DNA of 64,000 bases from Flagellimonas meridianipacifica (GTDB lineage Bacteria; Bacteroidota; Bacteroidia; Flavobacteriales; Flavobacteriaceae): the NCBI RefSeq assembly GCF_003001695.1, contig NZ_PVYX01000002.1:1612001-1676000 (forward strand), in the 5' to 3' direction. Below are positions 18,036 through 26,704 of this stretch, piece by piece. Below the pieces are notes generated by a model. The model searched no databases. It saw only the letters and a list, made by a program, of their open reading frames with translations, and was not told the DNA's origin. How positions within the stretch are numbered: position 1 is the first letter of the stretch; each line of letters opens with the position of its first letter. Both the position numbers and the translations under genes were made by a program.

Positions 18036-20072
18036 TCAGTCTATGGTGAACTTCGCCAATTGTTGCTTCTCGTTGGACTCTTCAAGCCTGACCATATATG
18101 AAGTTGATTTTTGATTGCTCTTTCCAAAGTTTTTGAAAACCGTGCACTTTACAAACGTTGGAGTTACATTATTGGTAATTGTGTTTCCTCTCGAGGTAAT
18201 GTTCAGTATCCAATCTCCTACCGTTTCTGCACCTACAATCTCAAATTGTTCGGTAAAACATCCTTGTCTAATTTCTTCTTGTAACCTTCTACCATCGGCC
18301 TGCATGGTGTGTTCCCAATCAAAAAATCGTTTCTGCGGATTTACAAATTGAACTACGAACTCAGCTTCTGGATTGCTCCATTCCAAAACCAGTCTTGCGT
18401 TGTAGGTAATATTGTTCTGATATTTGATGTCGACCTTAGTAATGTCAAGGTCCTTTCTATGTTGATTTATTAAGTTTCGAATTTCTGCCCCAACCGACTT
18501 TTCAAATCCCTTAAGGTCTGGAACTGAATTGATTTTATCCTTAACCAGTACATTGAGAGTATTCAAAGCCATCTGATAATTTCCAAGTCTTCTATTGGAT
18601 ACCGCATAATCAAAACTGTTTTGCAGTTTGTCCGGATACGTTTCCGATAACTTGTTTACAATAGCTAGGGCTAATTGATGATTAGCGGTTTGGCTACTTT
18701 TCAAATATGCGGCACGTAGCATTTCATAACTTGGGGATTCCATTTCAAGGACATTGGATAAGATTCTGAAGGCAACTGTAGGTGAAGAAGCGTAAAAGAA
18801 GTCGAATACATCAACAAAGTAGTTTGGAGTATCCTTGTATTTGTCTCTCTGCTCTAGGTAAATACTATACGCACTTTGGACATCTTTTCCTTTTTTCAGT
18901 TCCTTTAGATAAGGGGTCACAAGCGCTTTGTTGTCTATCTTAATTTTTGAATCATAGTAATTATCCTTCAATTGCATCGCATTTGAACTCCCATTGGTCG
19001 TTTTACCATAACTGCCTGTTTTTGTTGTAATTAGCATTACTCCATTGGCCCCCTGGGTTCCATAGATATTAGTAGCCGCTAATCCTTTAAGAACGGTGAT
19101 ATCTTCTATGTTCCTCGGGTCTAGAAAACTGGTACTGAATACAGTGCCATTGTTTGATGATTGTGAGGGAGGCAAGGGAACCCCATCCACCACAATCAAT
19201 CCGTAATTGTTTCCCAAAAGGGAATTGCTGGGTCGCATGACCACTTGGCTTAAATCATCATTTTGCCCGATGGTGACCCCTGAAAATTTTCCTTGAATCC
19301 CTGTGTTCAATGTTGTAGCTGCATCCAATAACTTCTCAGAGCCTATACTTTGGACAGCATATCCCACTGCGTCATTGTCCTTTGGACCTAGTGCTGTAGC
19401 TTCCAATTCTGTTGATTCCTTAATAGTTTCGGTAACCACTACTTCTTCTAACTGAACTCCCTGTTTCAAACCGGTAGCAGTTGAATCCAAAGGTTGTCTT
19501 TTCTTTTCTACAAGCTTCGAAGTGTTCTTCAAACTGTCTTGCTTTAGCTTTCTGAGATTTAGAAATTCAGCTTTACCTAAGATGGAAAACAAATTGATGG
19601 TCCTTTTATCATAAATCTTTGAGCTATTTATGACCACAGTTTTCCCCTGAAGTTTAGGATTTGTTGTTCCCGCATTCTGAAAGCCATCGGTAAAAATGAG
19701 ATTATACCCCTCCACGGCATAGGGCTCAAGGTCAAGAAAAGAAGTTGCACCATCATATTCAAAAGCTTGGATTCCTTTTTTCAAAATCTCCCAATTTCCG
19801 TTGCTCACCGAATAATCTTCTTTAGAATGAACTGAATTGCTAAAACCAATTAGGGACACTTCTACGTTTGCAAATCGTTTAAAGTAGGCATCCAAATATT
19901 CCATTTCCAGTCCTGCATCCCTTTGTATTCTAGAACTTGAAGTGTCCCAAAAAATAGTGGTCTTCTGAGAATTTTGAGCATAAAAAACACTAATGGACAG
20001 AGCTAAAACAACAGATAGCAACAGTTTTTTCTTTGCCGAAGTTAATGCCTTGGGTTTTTTGATATTGAACAT
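18036..20072 (-). CDS. exported vWA-like + TonB-plug protein without beta-barrel
   Basis: The 678-residue protein has an N-terminal signal (VVLALSISVFYAQ). Residues about 38-170 resemble a vWA domain with a metal-site pattern: Asp43-x-Ser45-x-Ser47 in FWDTSSS, Thr110 in DGATSF and Asp129 in FTDGF. A LEEVVVT linker at 208-214 leads into a SusC-type plug at about 235-352 (DAVGYAVQS, IVVDGVPLPP, NIEDITVLKGLAATNIYG, GANGVMLITTKTG). A helical repeat region (about 385-535) and a C-terminal domain (EWSNPEAEFVVQFVNP) follow. No beta-barrel is present. It is last in a block of related genes. Function is unknown; a surface or periplasmic binding role is inferred. Confidence 0.8.
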   Translation of the reverse strand: MFNIKKPKALTSAKKKLLLSVVLALSISVFYAQNSQKTTIFWDTSSSRIQRDAGLEMEYLDAYFKRFANVEVSLIGFSNSVHSKEDYSVSNGNWEILKKGIQAFEYDGATSFLDLEPYAVEGYNLIFTDGFQNAGTTNPKLQGKTVVINSSKIYDKRTINLFSILGKAEFLNLRKLKQDSLKNTSKLVEKKRQPLDSTATGLKQGVQLEEVVVTETIKESTELEATALGPKDNDAVGYAVQSIGSEKLLDAATTLNTGIQGKFSGVTIGQNDDLSQVVMRPSNSLLGNNYGLIVVDGVPLPPSQSSNNGTVFSTSFLDPRNIEDITVLKGLAATNIYGTQGANGVMLITTKTGSYGKTTNGSSNAMQLKDNYYDSKIKIDNKALVTPYLKELKKGKDVQSAYSIYLEQRDKYKDTPNYFVDVFDFFYASSPTVAFRILSNVLEMESPSYEMLRAAYLKSSQTANHQLALAIVNKLSETYPDKLQNSFDYAVSNRRLGNYQMALNTLNVLVKDKINSVPDLKGFEKSVGAEIRNLINQHRKDLDITKVDIKYQNNITYNARLVLEWSNPEAEFVVQFVNPQKRFFDWEHTMQADGRRLQEEIRQGCFTEQFEIVGAETVGDWILNITSRGNTITNNVTPTFVKCTVFKNFGKSNQKSTSYMVRLEESNEKQQLAKFTID

Positions 20073-20099
20073 AAAAAAGTAACTAGACTGAAGTACGAA

Positions 20100-21248
20100 T
20101 TATTTCTTGTCTAAACTCAACTGTACATTTAAAGTAGCTCTGTTTTTCATTTTAAAACATCTTGTTGTATAATTTGGTTTTTCAAAACAAAGAATATCAG
20201 TTGACTTGGCATAAATAGAATACGTTCCTTTTTCATCGGTATCCGCACTTTCCTTTGTCCTTGTATTAGTTACTCTAACTTGTGATAGCATTACACCGTT
20301 ATTAATGACAAATCCATATATTCTGTACATTCGTTTTTTACGTCTATTTTCTTTCTTTATTATTCTCTCCGCTTCTTTTTTTGGAAGAAAGACAGATGTT
20401 TCTAGAAAATATGCCATTCCCGAATCGGATATCCATTCCCATTTATCTTGGCTTGCATATCGACGAAAAGAGCCCGTTTCATTATGTATTGCCGGAATTG
20501 CAAGAGCGACGGGGTCGTTTCCATAAACTTTTACCAGTTCCAGGGAAACTATAAAATCATCTTCTACAAAAATAGAATAGTCCGTAAGATTGATTCTTGG
20601 TTGTGAATCTTCTTTTTTCAGTTTAAATAATATATTCTTTCCTGACTTATTCAGATTGATTTTTGGGCCATCTTTTGTTCCTGAGATGTCATAAATGTTT
20701 ATTCTTAAAAGCACACTATCCATTGGATTGGCTGCAATCTCAAATCCTAAGGTATTTAATTTTCTATAACCTTTTTTAACCCTAATGCGTGAAGCTAGTT
20801 CACCTCCTAAAGCAACGTTATCTTTCCAATAACCATAGGAGTTAGATCCAAAAGAACTTTTATTACCTACCAACTCATCAACTAATTCAGTTTCTATATT
20901 GGTAACCACAACTTCTTCAAGCCTAACGGCTTCGGGCATCAATTTTATCTCAGGATATTCGTTGTAAACAAATTCAACTTTTTTAACAGGTATTTCCAAG
21001 GGTTGATACCCCAAAGAGGAAAATAGTATGCTCTCATCAGACTGTAATTCATTGGCATCCAAAGGCAAATGGAAAAGTCCTTCCTCATCACTCACTGTGC
21101 CAACACCCTTATTTACAATTCCTATATTCACATAAGGAATGGGAGCATTCGTCTTTGCGTCTAATACCCTTCCTTTAAAATCCTTCTGTGCAGCAATCGT
21201 TAAAGGAATTGCAATGCAAAATAGTAAGACCTGCTTTAAACGCAACAT
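20100..21248 (-). CDS. exported carboxypeptidase-regulatory-like domain protein
   Basis: The 382-residue protein has a signal peptide (IPLTIAAQ), a carboxypeptidase-regulatory-like domain at about 22-105 (FKGRVLDAKTNAPIPYVNIG), then the LEEVVVT linker seen before plugs in SusC-like proteins. No plug or barrel follows. Instead there is a roughly 180-residue beta-rich middle (SFGSNSYGYWKDNVALGGEL, VLLRINIYDI) and a second regulatory-like domain at the end (YRIYGFVINNGVMLSQVRVT). It lies 5 bases downstream of the next plug gene and 27 upstream of the vWA/plug gene, so it is probably co-transcribed. Function unknown. Confidence 0.75.
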   Translation of the reverse strand: MLRLKQVLLFCIAIPLTIAAQKDFKGRVLDAKTNAPIPYVNIGIVNKGVGTVSDEEGLFHLPLDANELQSDESILFSSLGYQPLEIPVKKVEFVYNEYPEIKLMPEAVRLEEVVVTNIETELVDELVGNKSSFGSNSYGYWKDNVALGGELASRIRVKKGYRKLNTLGFEIAANPMDSVLLRINIYDISGTKDGPKINLNKSGKNILFKLKKEDSQPRINLTDYSIFVEDDFIVSLELVKVYGNDPVALAIPAIHNETGSFRRYASQDKWEWISDSGMAYFLETSVFLPKKEAERIIKKENRRKKRMYRIYGFVINNGVMLSQVRVTNTRTKESADTDEKGTYSIYAKSTDILCFEKPNYTTRCFKMKNRATLNVQLSLDKK

Positions 21249-21253
21249 GAATC

Positions 21254-23044
21254 CTAACTACCGCTTTTGGACGTTTTGGTTATTTGAAAAAGCTCACGAT
21301 TGACATCTTTGATGTCCAGTTTAAAGACCCTGATTTCCTCTCGTTGGGACTTTGTGCCATAATTGTGATATATGGTAGTCTTTAAATATGAGGGGGTCAA
21401 ACTCTTGTTGCCCAAATACTTTACGTTTATTTTCCATGTTCCGGTCAAGGAATCATCAATCAGATACTCAGAAGTTGAATACCCAAAATCCTTTTCTCTT
21501 TTTATGATATCGGGATTGGCCTCAAGACTATGGGTCCATGTATAGAACTGATTTTCTGGGTTTACAAACTGTAATTCAAATTCAGCTTCGCTATCACTCC
21601 ACTCAAAAACCAACCGCGTACCATCAAAGTCCTCTCTATCTACTTTTATCTTTTTGCTTCTGGAGGAGCCCACCATATCCGTTTTTTCCAAGCTCAATAG
21701 ATTGTTGAATTCTCTGTTTATCATGGTTGAGAACATGGCCGTATCTGAATTTAAAAAGCCTTCTCTCAACAAATAGAAGTAACGCGCATACAAAATCGCC
21801 GATTTTTTAGGTTTACCAACCCTACGATTACTGTTTGTTATATCCATATAGGATTGTAGATAATTAGGACGAAGTATAAAAACTTCCTTATAGGTTTCAT
21901 TGGCCTTGTCATCGCGTCCTTGGGAATCGTAGATATAGGCCAAAGACTTTAAGTGAACAGGATTCGTACTAATATCCGAGTACCTTTCTTCGATAATTTG
22001 GTCTGCATACTTTTCTTCCTTCCAGGTATCATAAAAGTATTGATAGGAATCCAAAAGGAAATAAGGTGATGACGTATACTTTTGGGCATTTGCCTCATAA
22101 GAGGATTTGGCTTCTTCAAAAGAAGTAGCTTTCTTAAGTTCTTTAAGGTATTCTGGGGCATTGTTCAAAACGTTCTCAGCCGTCAGCGCCTTACCATCAT
22201 AAAAGTTATTTTTAAGTCTCGCCCTATCAATAATGAACCCTTCTTTATCTCTTCGGGGAACTCCTATCCCATTTTTAGTATTTATAACCACGACACCTCC
22301 ATTTCCAAGATTACCATACCTCACAGTACCTGCTAATGAAGAAATAATCCCAATACGTTCAATATTTTGAACGTCTATAAAATCTGGAAATTGGGTGAAG
22401 ATTTGACCGTCGATATCAAAAATCGCCCTACGCCCCCTTATTCGAACACTTCTGCCAGTATTGACCCCGGACGCACCGGCAAAACCGGTTGATGCCCCCG
22501 CGGCAAAAGAAGTTCCAAATCCTAGTCCATCTGAGACCGCTATCCCCGGGAATCTATTGCGTAAAACATTGGCCAAGTCATACTCTCCTGGCAATATTCT
22601 GTCTGCGTCTATGGTACGAACTGTATATGCAACCAAATCTCTGTCCAAATACCCGAACACCGTATTGATTATACCTTTGTTGAAATAGTAATCTTCTTCC
22701 AATTCTTTTTGACTGGCCCTTCGTTTTTTAGTGACTGTTACATTATCCAATTTCTCAATTTTGGGAAACATCTCCAGATTTAAAATTCGCGTGACATCTT
22801 CTACACGAATTTGAATGGCCTCCATACCAGGGCTAGTATAATATAGGATGTCTCCTGCTGAAGCTTGGATTTTATACTTCCCTTCAGCATTAGGTTTTAC
22901 GGAAGTACCTTGATTAATAATTTGGATATTGACATCGGACAATGGACTATCACCATCCGTTACGATACCAAAAATCCATCGCTCCTGTGAAAAACCAACA
23001 AATGACATACACAGAGCGACCAAAAAGATTATCGTTTTTTTCAT
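21254..23044 (-). CDS. exported TonB-plug/repeat protein without beta-barrel
   Basis: The 596-residue protein has a signal peptide (FVGFSQ), a carboxypeptidase-regulatory-like domain at about 22-95, a linker (DNVTVTKKRR), and a plug at about 140-258 (LANVLRNRFPGIAV, VRIRGRRAIFDIDGQ, NIERIGIISSLAGTVRYG, GGVVVINTKNG). A helical region with TPR-like pairs follows, then a C-terminal domain (EWSDSEAEFELQFVNP) shared with the vWA/plug protein two genes away. There is no beta-barrel. The arginine-rich RIRGRRA stretch is still plug-like (RIRG). It probably starts a three-gene transcript to 18036. Confidence 0.78.
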   Translation of the reverse strand: MKKTIIFLVALCMSFVGFSQERWIFGIVTDGDSPLSDVNIQIINQGTSVKPNAEGKYKIQASAGDILYYTSPGMEAIQIRVEDVTRILNLEMFPKIEKLDNVTVTKKRRASQKELEEDYYFNKGIINTVFGYLDRDLVAYTVRTIDADRILPGEYDLANVLRNRFPGIAVSDGLGFGTSFAAGASTGFAGASGVNTGRSVRIRGRRAIFDIDGQIFTQFPDFIDVQNIERIGIISSLAGTVRYGNLGNGGVVVINTKNGIGVPRRDKEGFIIDRARLKNNFYDGKALTAENVLNNAPEYLKELKKATSFEEAKSSYEANAQKYTSSPYFLLDSYQYFYDTWKEEKYADQIIEERYSDISTNPVHLKSLAYIYDSQGRDDKANETYKEVFILRPNYLQSYMDITNSNRRVGKPKKSAILYARYFYLLREGFLNSDTAMFSTMINREFNNLLSLEKTDMVGSSRSKKIKVDREDFDGTRLVFEWSDSEAEFELQFVNPENQFYTWTHSLEANPDIIKREKDFGYSTSEYLIDDSLTGTWKINVKYLGNKSLTPSYLKTTIYHNYGTKSQREEIRVFKLDIKDVNRELFQITKTSKSGS

Positions 23045-23122
23045 AGCTAAATTTTTAAGTAACCTTATGGTTGTGAGAAAATTACATCAAAAAGATAATC
23101 AAACTCCTTACCAAGCACAATT

Positions 23123-24469
23123 TTAATTTCCCAAATGTTTCTTAATTCTAGGAACGAGAAGTAACTCTGTTTGTCTTCCATTAACATATCTGAATCCATC
23201 TTCACCATAGAATCCTGCTTCTTCCAACATGATTCGGATATCTCTTTTCCACTCTGGAATTGTAACTGTGGTATTTAACTCAATAGCATAAACAGTGTTG
23301 GGGTTTAGGGGATAGTTTTCTCCGTCATCTTTCATAACACCACCCTGTGCATCCCACATACCTATGGTCGTCCCTGCCGAATGGCCATATGTTCCCAAAG
23401 GGTGGGTATAAATAGCAGGGCGTAAACCCGCTGCTCGTCCATCTTCCAGAGATTTGGTCAATATTTCATTTCCAGTTCTACCTTGTATCATATTGGTTGT
23501 CAAAATATCTTGGACCTTGTTGCCTTCTTTCATTGCATCAATTAAAAATTTTGGGGCGTTTTTTTCTCCTGGTTTTAAAACATAAGCCAACTCTTGACAA
23601 TCCGTATTGAGTCTTAAATAATTTATTCCCACATCACAATGCAATAAATCACCCGGTAAGATTACCATATCCTCTGGCCTCCCTGAAAATGAATATAAAT
23701 GCCCAGACAACTCTTCGCTGGTTCGTTGAACATCAACCGTAGGGTGGAACCATGTATCAAGACCTAAATCCGTTATTTTCTGTCTCATCCACCATTCCAC
23801 TTCTGATGTTGTGGTCACTCCTGGGGTTATTACTTTTTCGGAAAAGGCTTCTGCAATGATATCATGGGTAACATCCACGAGTTGATTGTACAATACCATT
23901 TCCCTTTCCGTTCGCGTTTCAATCCAACGAACTGCAAGTTGTTCTGCGGAGGTTACTTTGGAGTGATATTTTTTCGGAAGGTTTGCCATAAACTCATCAT
24001 AATCCGTTTTGTCCAACCCGTCTGCAATATTGAAGTCTTTGGAAAAATTCAAGCCTATATTTTTCGGGTTACGTGCATCAATGAGTTGCATTAGACGTTT
24101 CCACTGGTTGGGCTCTTTCTCCTTATCCCAAGCAGAGCTAATACTTTTACCCACATTGTATCTTGCAACGGCCAACTTATCCATAGTTCCACTATCCTTA
24201 TTTCTGTAAAACAACAATATGGTCCTTCGTCTCGCATTCAACCAAGTCGATGGAAGCATTGTCTTTAGCACTGGGTCTTCATTGTATTCCCTGGATATTA
24301 ATATCCACATATCGATTCCTGCATCATCCATCAATTTAGGAAGTAGGGTATTAAAACGTTCCTCAAGGATTTCATCGACCACACGAGCGCGTTCAACTTC
24401 TGGGAGAATTTGTTGTGATATAGCCAAGATTGGACCTATCATCAATAGCAATAGAATTGTTTTCTTCAT
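23123..24469 (-). CDS. secreted M24-family metallopeptidase (Xaa-Pro aminopeptidase-like)
   Basis: The 448-residue protein has a signal peptide (IGPILAISQ), a creatinase-type N-terminal domain, and a pita-bread M24 domain. The five dinuclear metal ligands are visible: Asp in HCDVGINY, Asp in LNTDCQEL, His in GTYGHSAGTTIG, Glu in YAIELNTTV and the final Glu in IRIMLEEAGF or RQTELLLV. Such enzymes remove an N-terminal residue ahead of proline. It is set inside the plug/vWA gene block, with gaps of 78 and 94 bases, so it may have its own transcript. Confidence 0.9.
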   Translation of the reverse strand: MKKTILLLLMIGPILAISQQILPEVERARVVDEILEERFNTLLPKLMDDAGIDMWILISREYNEDPVLKTMLPSTWLNARRRTILLFYRNKDSGTMDKLAVARYNVGKSISSAWDKEKEPNQWKRLMQLIDARNPKNIGLNFSKDFNIADGLDKTDYDEFMANLPKKYHSKVTSAEQLAVRWIETRTEREMVLYNQLVDVTHDIIAEAFSEKVITPGVTTTSEVEWWMRQKITDLGLDTWFHPTVDVQRTSEELSGHLYSFSGRPEDMVILPGDLLHCDVGINYLRLNTDCQELAYVLKPGEKNAPKFLIDAMKEGNKVQDILTTNMIQGRTGNEILTKSLEDGRAAGLRPAIYTHPLGTYGHSAGTTIGMWDAQGGVMKDDGENYPLNPNTVYAIELNTTVTIPEWKRDIRIMLEEAGFYGEDGFRYVNGRQTELLLVPRIKKHLGN

Positions 24470-24563
24470 CTTTTGGTTTTTCTTCTCTCAAAATACACTA
24501 TCTATATCTATTAAAAAAGAATCACAGAACTACATTTTGGCCATGTCACAAAACTTCTACTTC

Positions 24564-25991
24564 TTAAATCATGGCGTACTCATTTATTAACCGGACAATC
24601 AAGTTGTTCAATTTTTCTACTTTGTAATTGGATTTTGTGGGTTTTAAGTGTGGATTTCCAATTCCACTATCATCAGTCAGGAATACGTAAGTTCCATTCG
24701 TGGAAACACTAAAAAAACGCATTAAGAATTCAACTGTTTTATCAGCTCCGCTGGCAACTATCGGGATTATCTTTATCCCCATCTCCTGTGCTTTTCTGAT
24801 TTCATTCCTTATGGTCATTACGTTCTGTTCATTCCAATGGGGCGGTGCGTCCAGAAGAAGAAACATAAGCTTTGCCCTTGCCTCTTCATCCCAATTGTTC
24901 AGTAACGACTCCTTAAGTGCTACTTCCACTGCTTCTTCATAATCTCCTCCACCCGTTGCATATTGTTTATCTAAAAATGCTTGTACTTTTTTGATATCCG
25001 AGTTAAAATCAAATTCCCTTACGGTATATTCATCGCTAACATCCCGATAAAATGTTAAAGCCACCCGTTTTTCTCCGATGTTTTGGTCTACCCTACTTAT
25101 AATGTTTTGGAGCTCCGCTTTAAGATAGTTCATTTCGTCACCCATGGAACCAGTAGCATCAATGGTGAACATAATATCGACATTTTTAGATTCAGTTTGT
25201 TTGCTGAAGGTAAAAGCTAGTTCTTTCGTGCTGGTTTTAACTTTTCTTCCTAAAATTTTATCATTGTGAAAAACCTGAACATAGTAGTACTCTTCAATGG
25301 TACTGCAATTCAAATCTCTGAATAATACAGATTTGCCAGTAACATCGGTTCTGGATACCATTTCAGCTTTTATTCCTGCTTCCTTTTCCGCGAAAAGAAC
25401 AACTTTTACATTGTTTATGGGTTCACCGTCATTGTCCTTAACCATTACTTCTATTTTGTGCTCTAAATAGAAACCCCAATCCTGTTGAATCTTTTTAAAC
25501 TTTTTTTGCTTAAGTACACTTAACCATTCTGAATAGTCTTTGATGTCATTGATTTCTCCTGCAGTAAGTACTCCATAGGGATAGTTCCCATAAGACTTCG
25601 AACCGCTCGCACCACCCTCTCCATAGTCCGAAACAGAATAACCGACGGCGTCTCTTGATTTTCTTGAACCATAACCTGTAATCACAACTTCCTCCAACAA
25701 CTTCAAATCTTCTACCAATTCAATCGTTAAGAATTTCTCAGGTTCTTCAATCGTTACGTAATGGTCTTTATAACCTATGAAAGAGAAAACCAGAATTTGT
25801 CCCTTTGATACTTCAATCTTAAAGTTTCCTTCAAAATCGGTTTGAGTTCCTTTTGCGGTTCCCTTAATGACAACATTGACCCCAGGTAAGGGTAAGTTAG
25901 AATCAGATACATTTCCCGAAACAAATGATTTTTGGGAATTCCCGATAAAAGGAAGCACGAAGACAATACATAATGCGATTAGATTTTTCAT
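24564..25991 (-). CDS. exported carboxypeptidase-regulatory + vWA domain protein
   Basis: The 475-residue protein has a signal peptide (LPFIGNSQ), a carboxypeptidase-regulatory-like domain at about 22-95, and a SusC-type linker and plug beginning (LEEVVITGYGSRKSRDAVGYSV, split here at GYG/SRK) that stops after LTAGEINDI at about 142-150. An Ig-like segment (about 178-260) precedes a true vWA domain at about 271-475. Its metal site reads Asp278-x-Thr280-x-Ser282 in IDATGSMGDE, with ATGGGDYEEA and LLLDAPPH as further loops. The LTAGEIND-plus-vWA layout looks like a known flavobacterial architecture. It is 11 bases downstream of the double half-plug gene, so the two share a transcript. Confidence 0.82.
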   Translation of the reverse strand: MKNLIALCIVFVLPFIGNSQKSFVSGNVSDSNLPLPGVNVVIKGTAKGTQTDFEGNFKIEVSKGQILVFSFIGYKDHYVTIEEPEKFLTIELVEDLKLLEEVVITGYGSRKSRDAVGYSVSDYGEGGASGSKSYGNYPYGVLTAGEINDIKDYSEWLSVLKQKKFKKIQQDWGFYLEHKIEVMVKDNDGEPINNVKVVLFAEKEAGIKAEMVSRTDVTGKSVLFRDLNCSTIEEYYYVQVFHNDKILGRKVKTSTKELAFTFSKQTESKNVDIMFTIDATGSMGDEMNYLKAELQNIISRVDQNIGEKRVALTFYRDVSDEYTVREFDFNSDIKKVQAFLDKQYATGGGDYEEAVEVALKESLLNNWDEEARAKLMFLLLDAPPHWNEQNVMTIRNEIRKAQEMGIKIIPIVASGADKTVEFLMRFFSVSTNGTYVFLTDDSGIGNPHLKPTKSNYKVEKLNNLIVRLINEYAMI

Positions 25992-26002
25992 AATTTCAAG
26001 GT

Positions 26003-26623
26003 TTAGTTGGTTCTATATCCATTTAAAAAGTAGTTGGTTCCTGCCGCTGAAGGGGCCACATGAATGGCTTCAATATCCTGCGGATTAAGGGTATTCAAAA
26101 TTGAAGCATCCACGCGTATTCCGTCCAGCAGTATAATTGGAGCATCGTTACCACGAATTCGGATTGCTGGGGTTGAAAGTGAATTGATGTTATTGGATAT
26201 GGTCAATGATGGAATCTTAACCTGAAGGGCGTTAAAAATATCTTGCTGGATAACCCAACCCTCATTCTTTATAGAATACACTTGAAAAGGCAACTTTTCA
26301 AACTCATCAATTTTCTTAAGATCTTTCGTGTTTTTTGTCTGGATAATAACTACACCATTACTACCGGATTCTCCATAAAGAGCACGTGCTTTTTCGCCCT
26401 TTATGACATCTACGGAAACAACATTATCCGGGTCAAGGTTTTTAACGACACTTTTATCCGAAACGGGAATGCCATTTACCACATATAATGGTTGCTTATC
26501 TTCATTACTATCTGAAGTGTACTGATTAAGTGAAGCGGTTTCTACTTTTTCTGAAGTTTGACTATACAAAGAGGCAGTCCAACCACTGACTGCAAAGAAT
26601 AAAATGAGAATACTTGTTTTCAT
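26003..26623 (-). CDS. exported protein with two consecutive partial TonB-plug repeats
   Basis: The 206-residue protein has a signal peptide (VSGWTASLYSQ). Residues about 46-98 match the second half of a plug (LYVVNGIPVSDK, LDPDNVVSVDVIKGEKARAL, GSNGVVIIQTK). Residues about 130-206 match another plug from its IRG motif to YG-like end (ALQVKIPSLTI, AIRIRGNDAPIILLDGIRV, LNPQDIEAIHVAPSAAGTNY). The protein ends where a barrel would begin. It heads the 26.6-24.6 kb transcript. It may be a stand-alone adaptor for TonB-type contacts, but this is inference. Confidence 0.75.
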   Translation of the reverse strand: MKTSILILFFAVSGWTASLYSQTSEKVETASLNQYTSDSNEDKQPLYVVNGIPVSDKSVVKNLDPDNVVSVDVIKGEKARALYGESGSNGVVIIQTKNTKDLKKIDEFEKLPFQVYSIKNEGWVIQQDIFNALQVKIPSLTISNNINSLSTPAIRIRGNDAPIILLDGIRVDASILNTLNPQDIEAIHVAPSAAGTNYFLNGYRTN

Positions 26624-26645
26624 AAGGCTTGGTTTTATGTTTAAA

Positions 26646-26653
26646 CAAACCTA
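26646..26653 (-). promoter_or_regulatory. -7 element of the plug/vWA block
   Basis: On the minus strand TAGGTTTG at 26653-26646 matches TAnnTTTG exactly, 22 bases before the ATG at 26623. A TTG lies 14 bases upstream of it, somewhat closer than the usual 17-23. Confidence 0.5.
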
Positions 26654-26704
26654 CATGCGAATCCTCCCAAAGGAAAGTGAGGATTAGGGAAGTACCCTTT
26701 TCAA

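Noticed and set aside
18036..26623. Plug-domain genes as decayed fragments of SusC receptors
   Set aside because: Each has its own signal peptide, an uninterrupted frame and extra domains; there are no barrel remnants between them.
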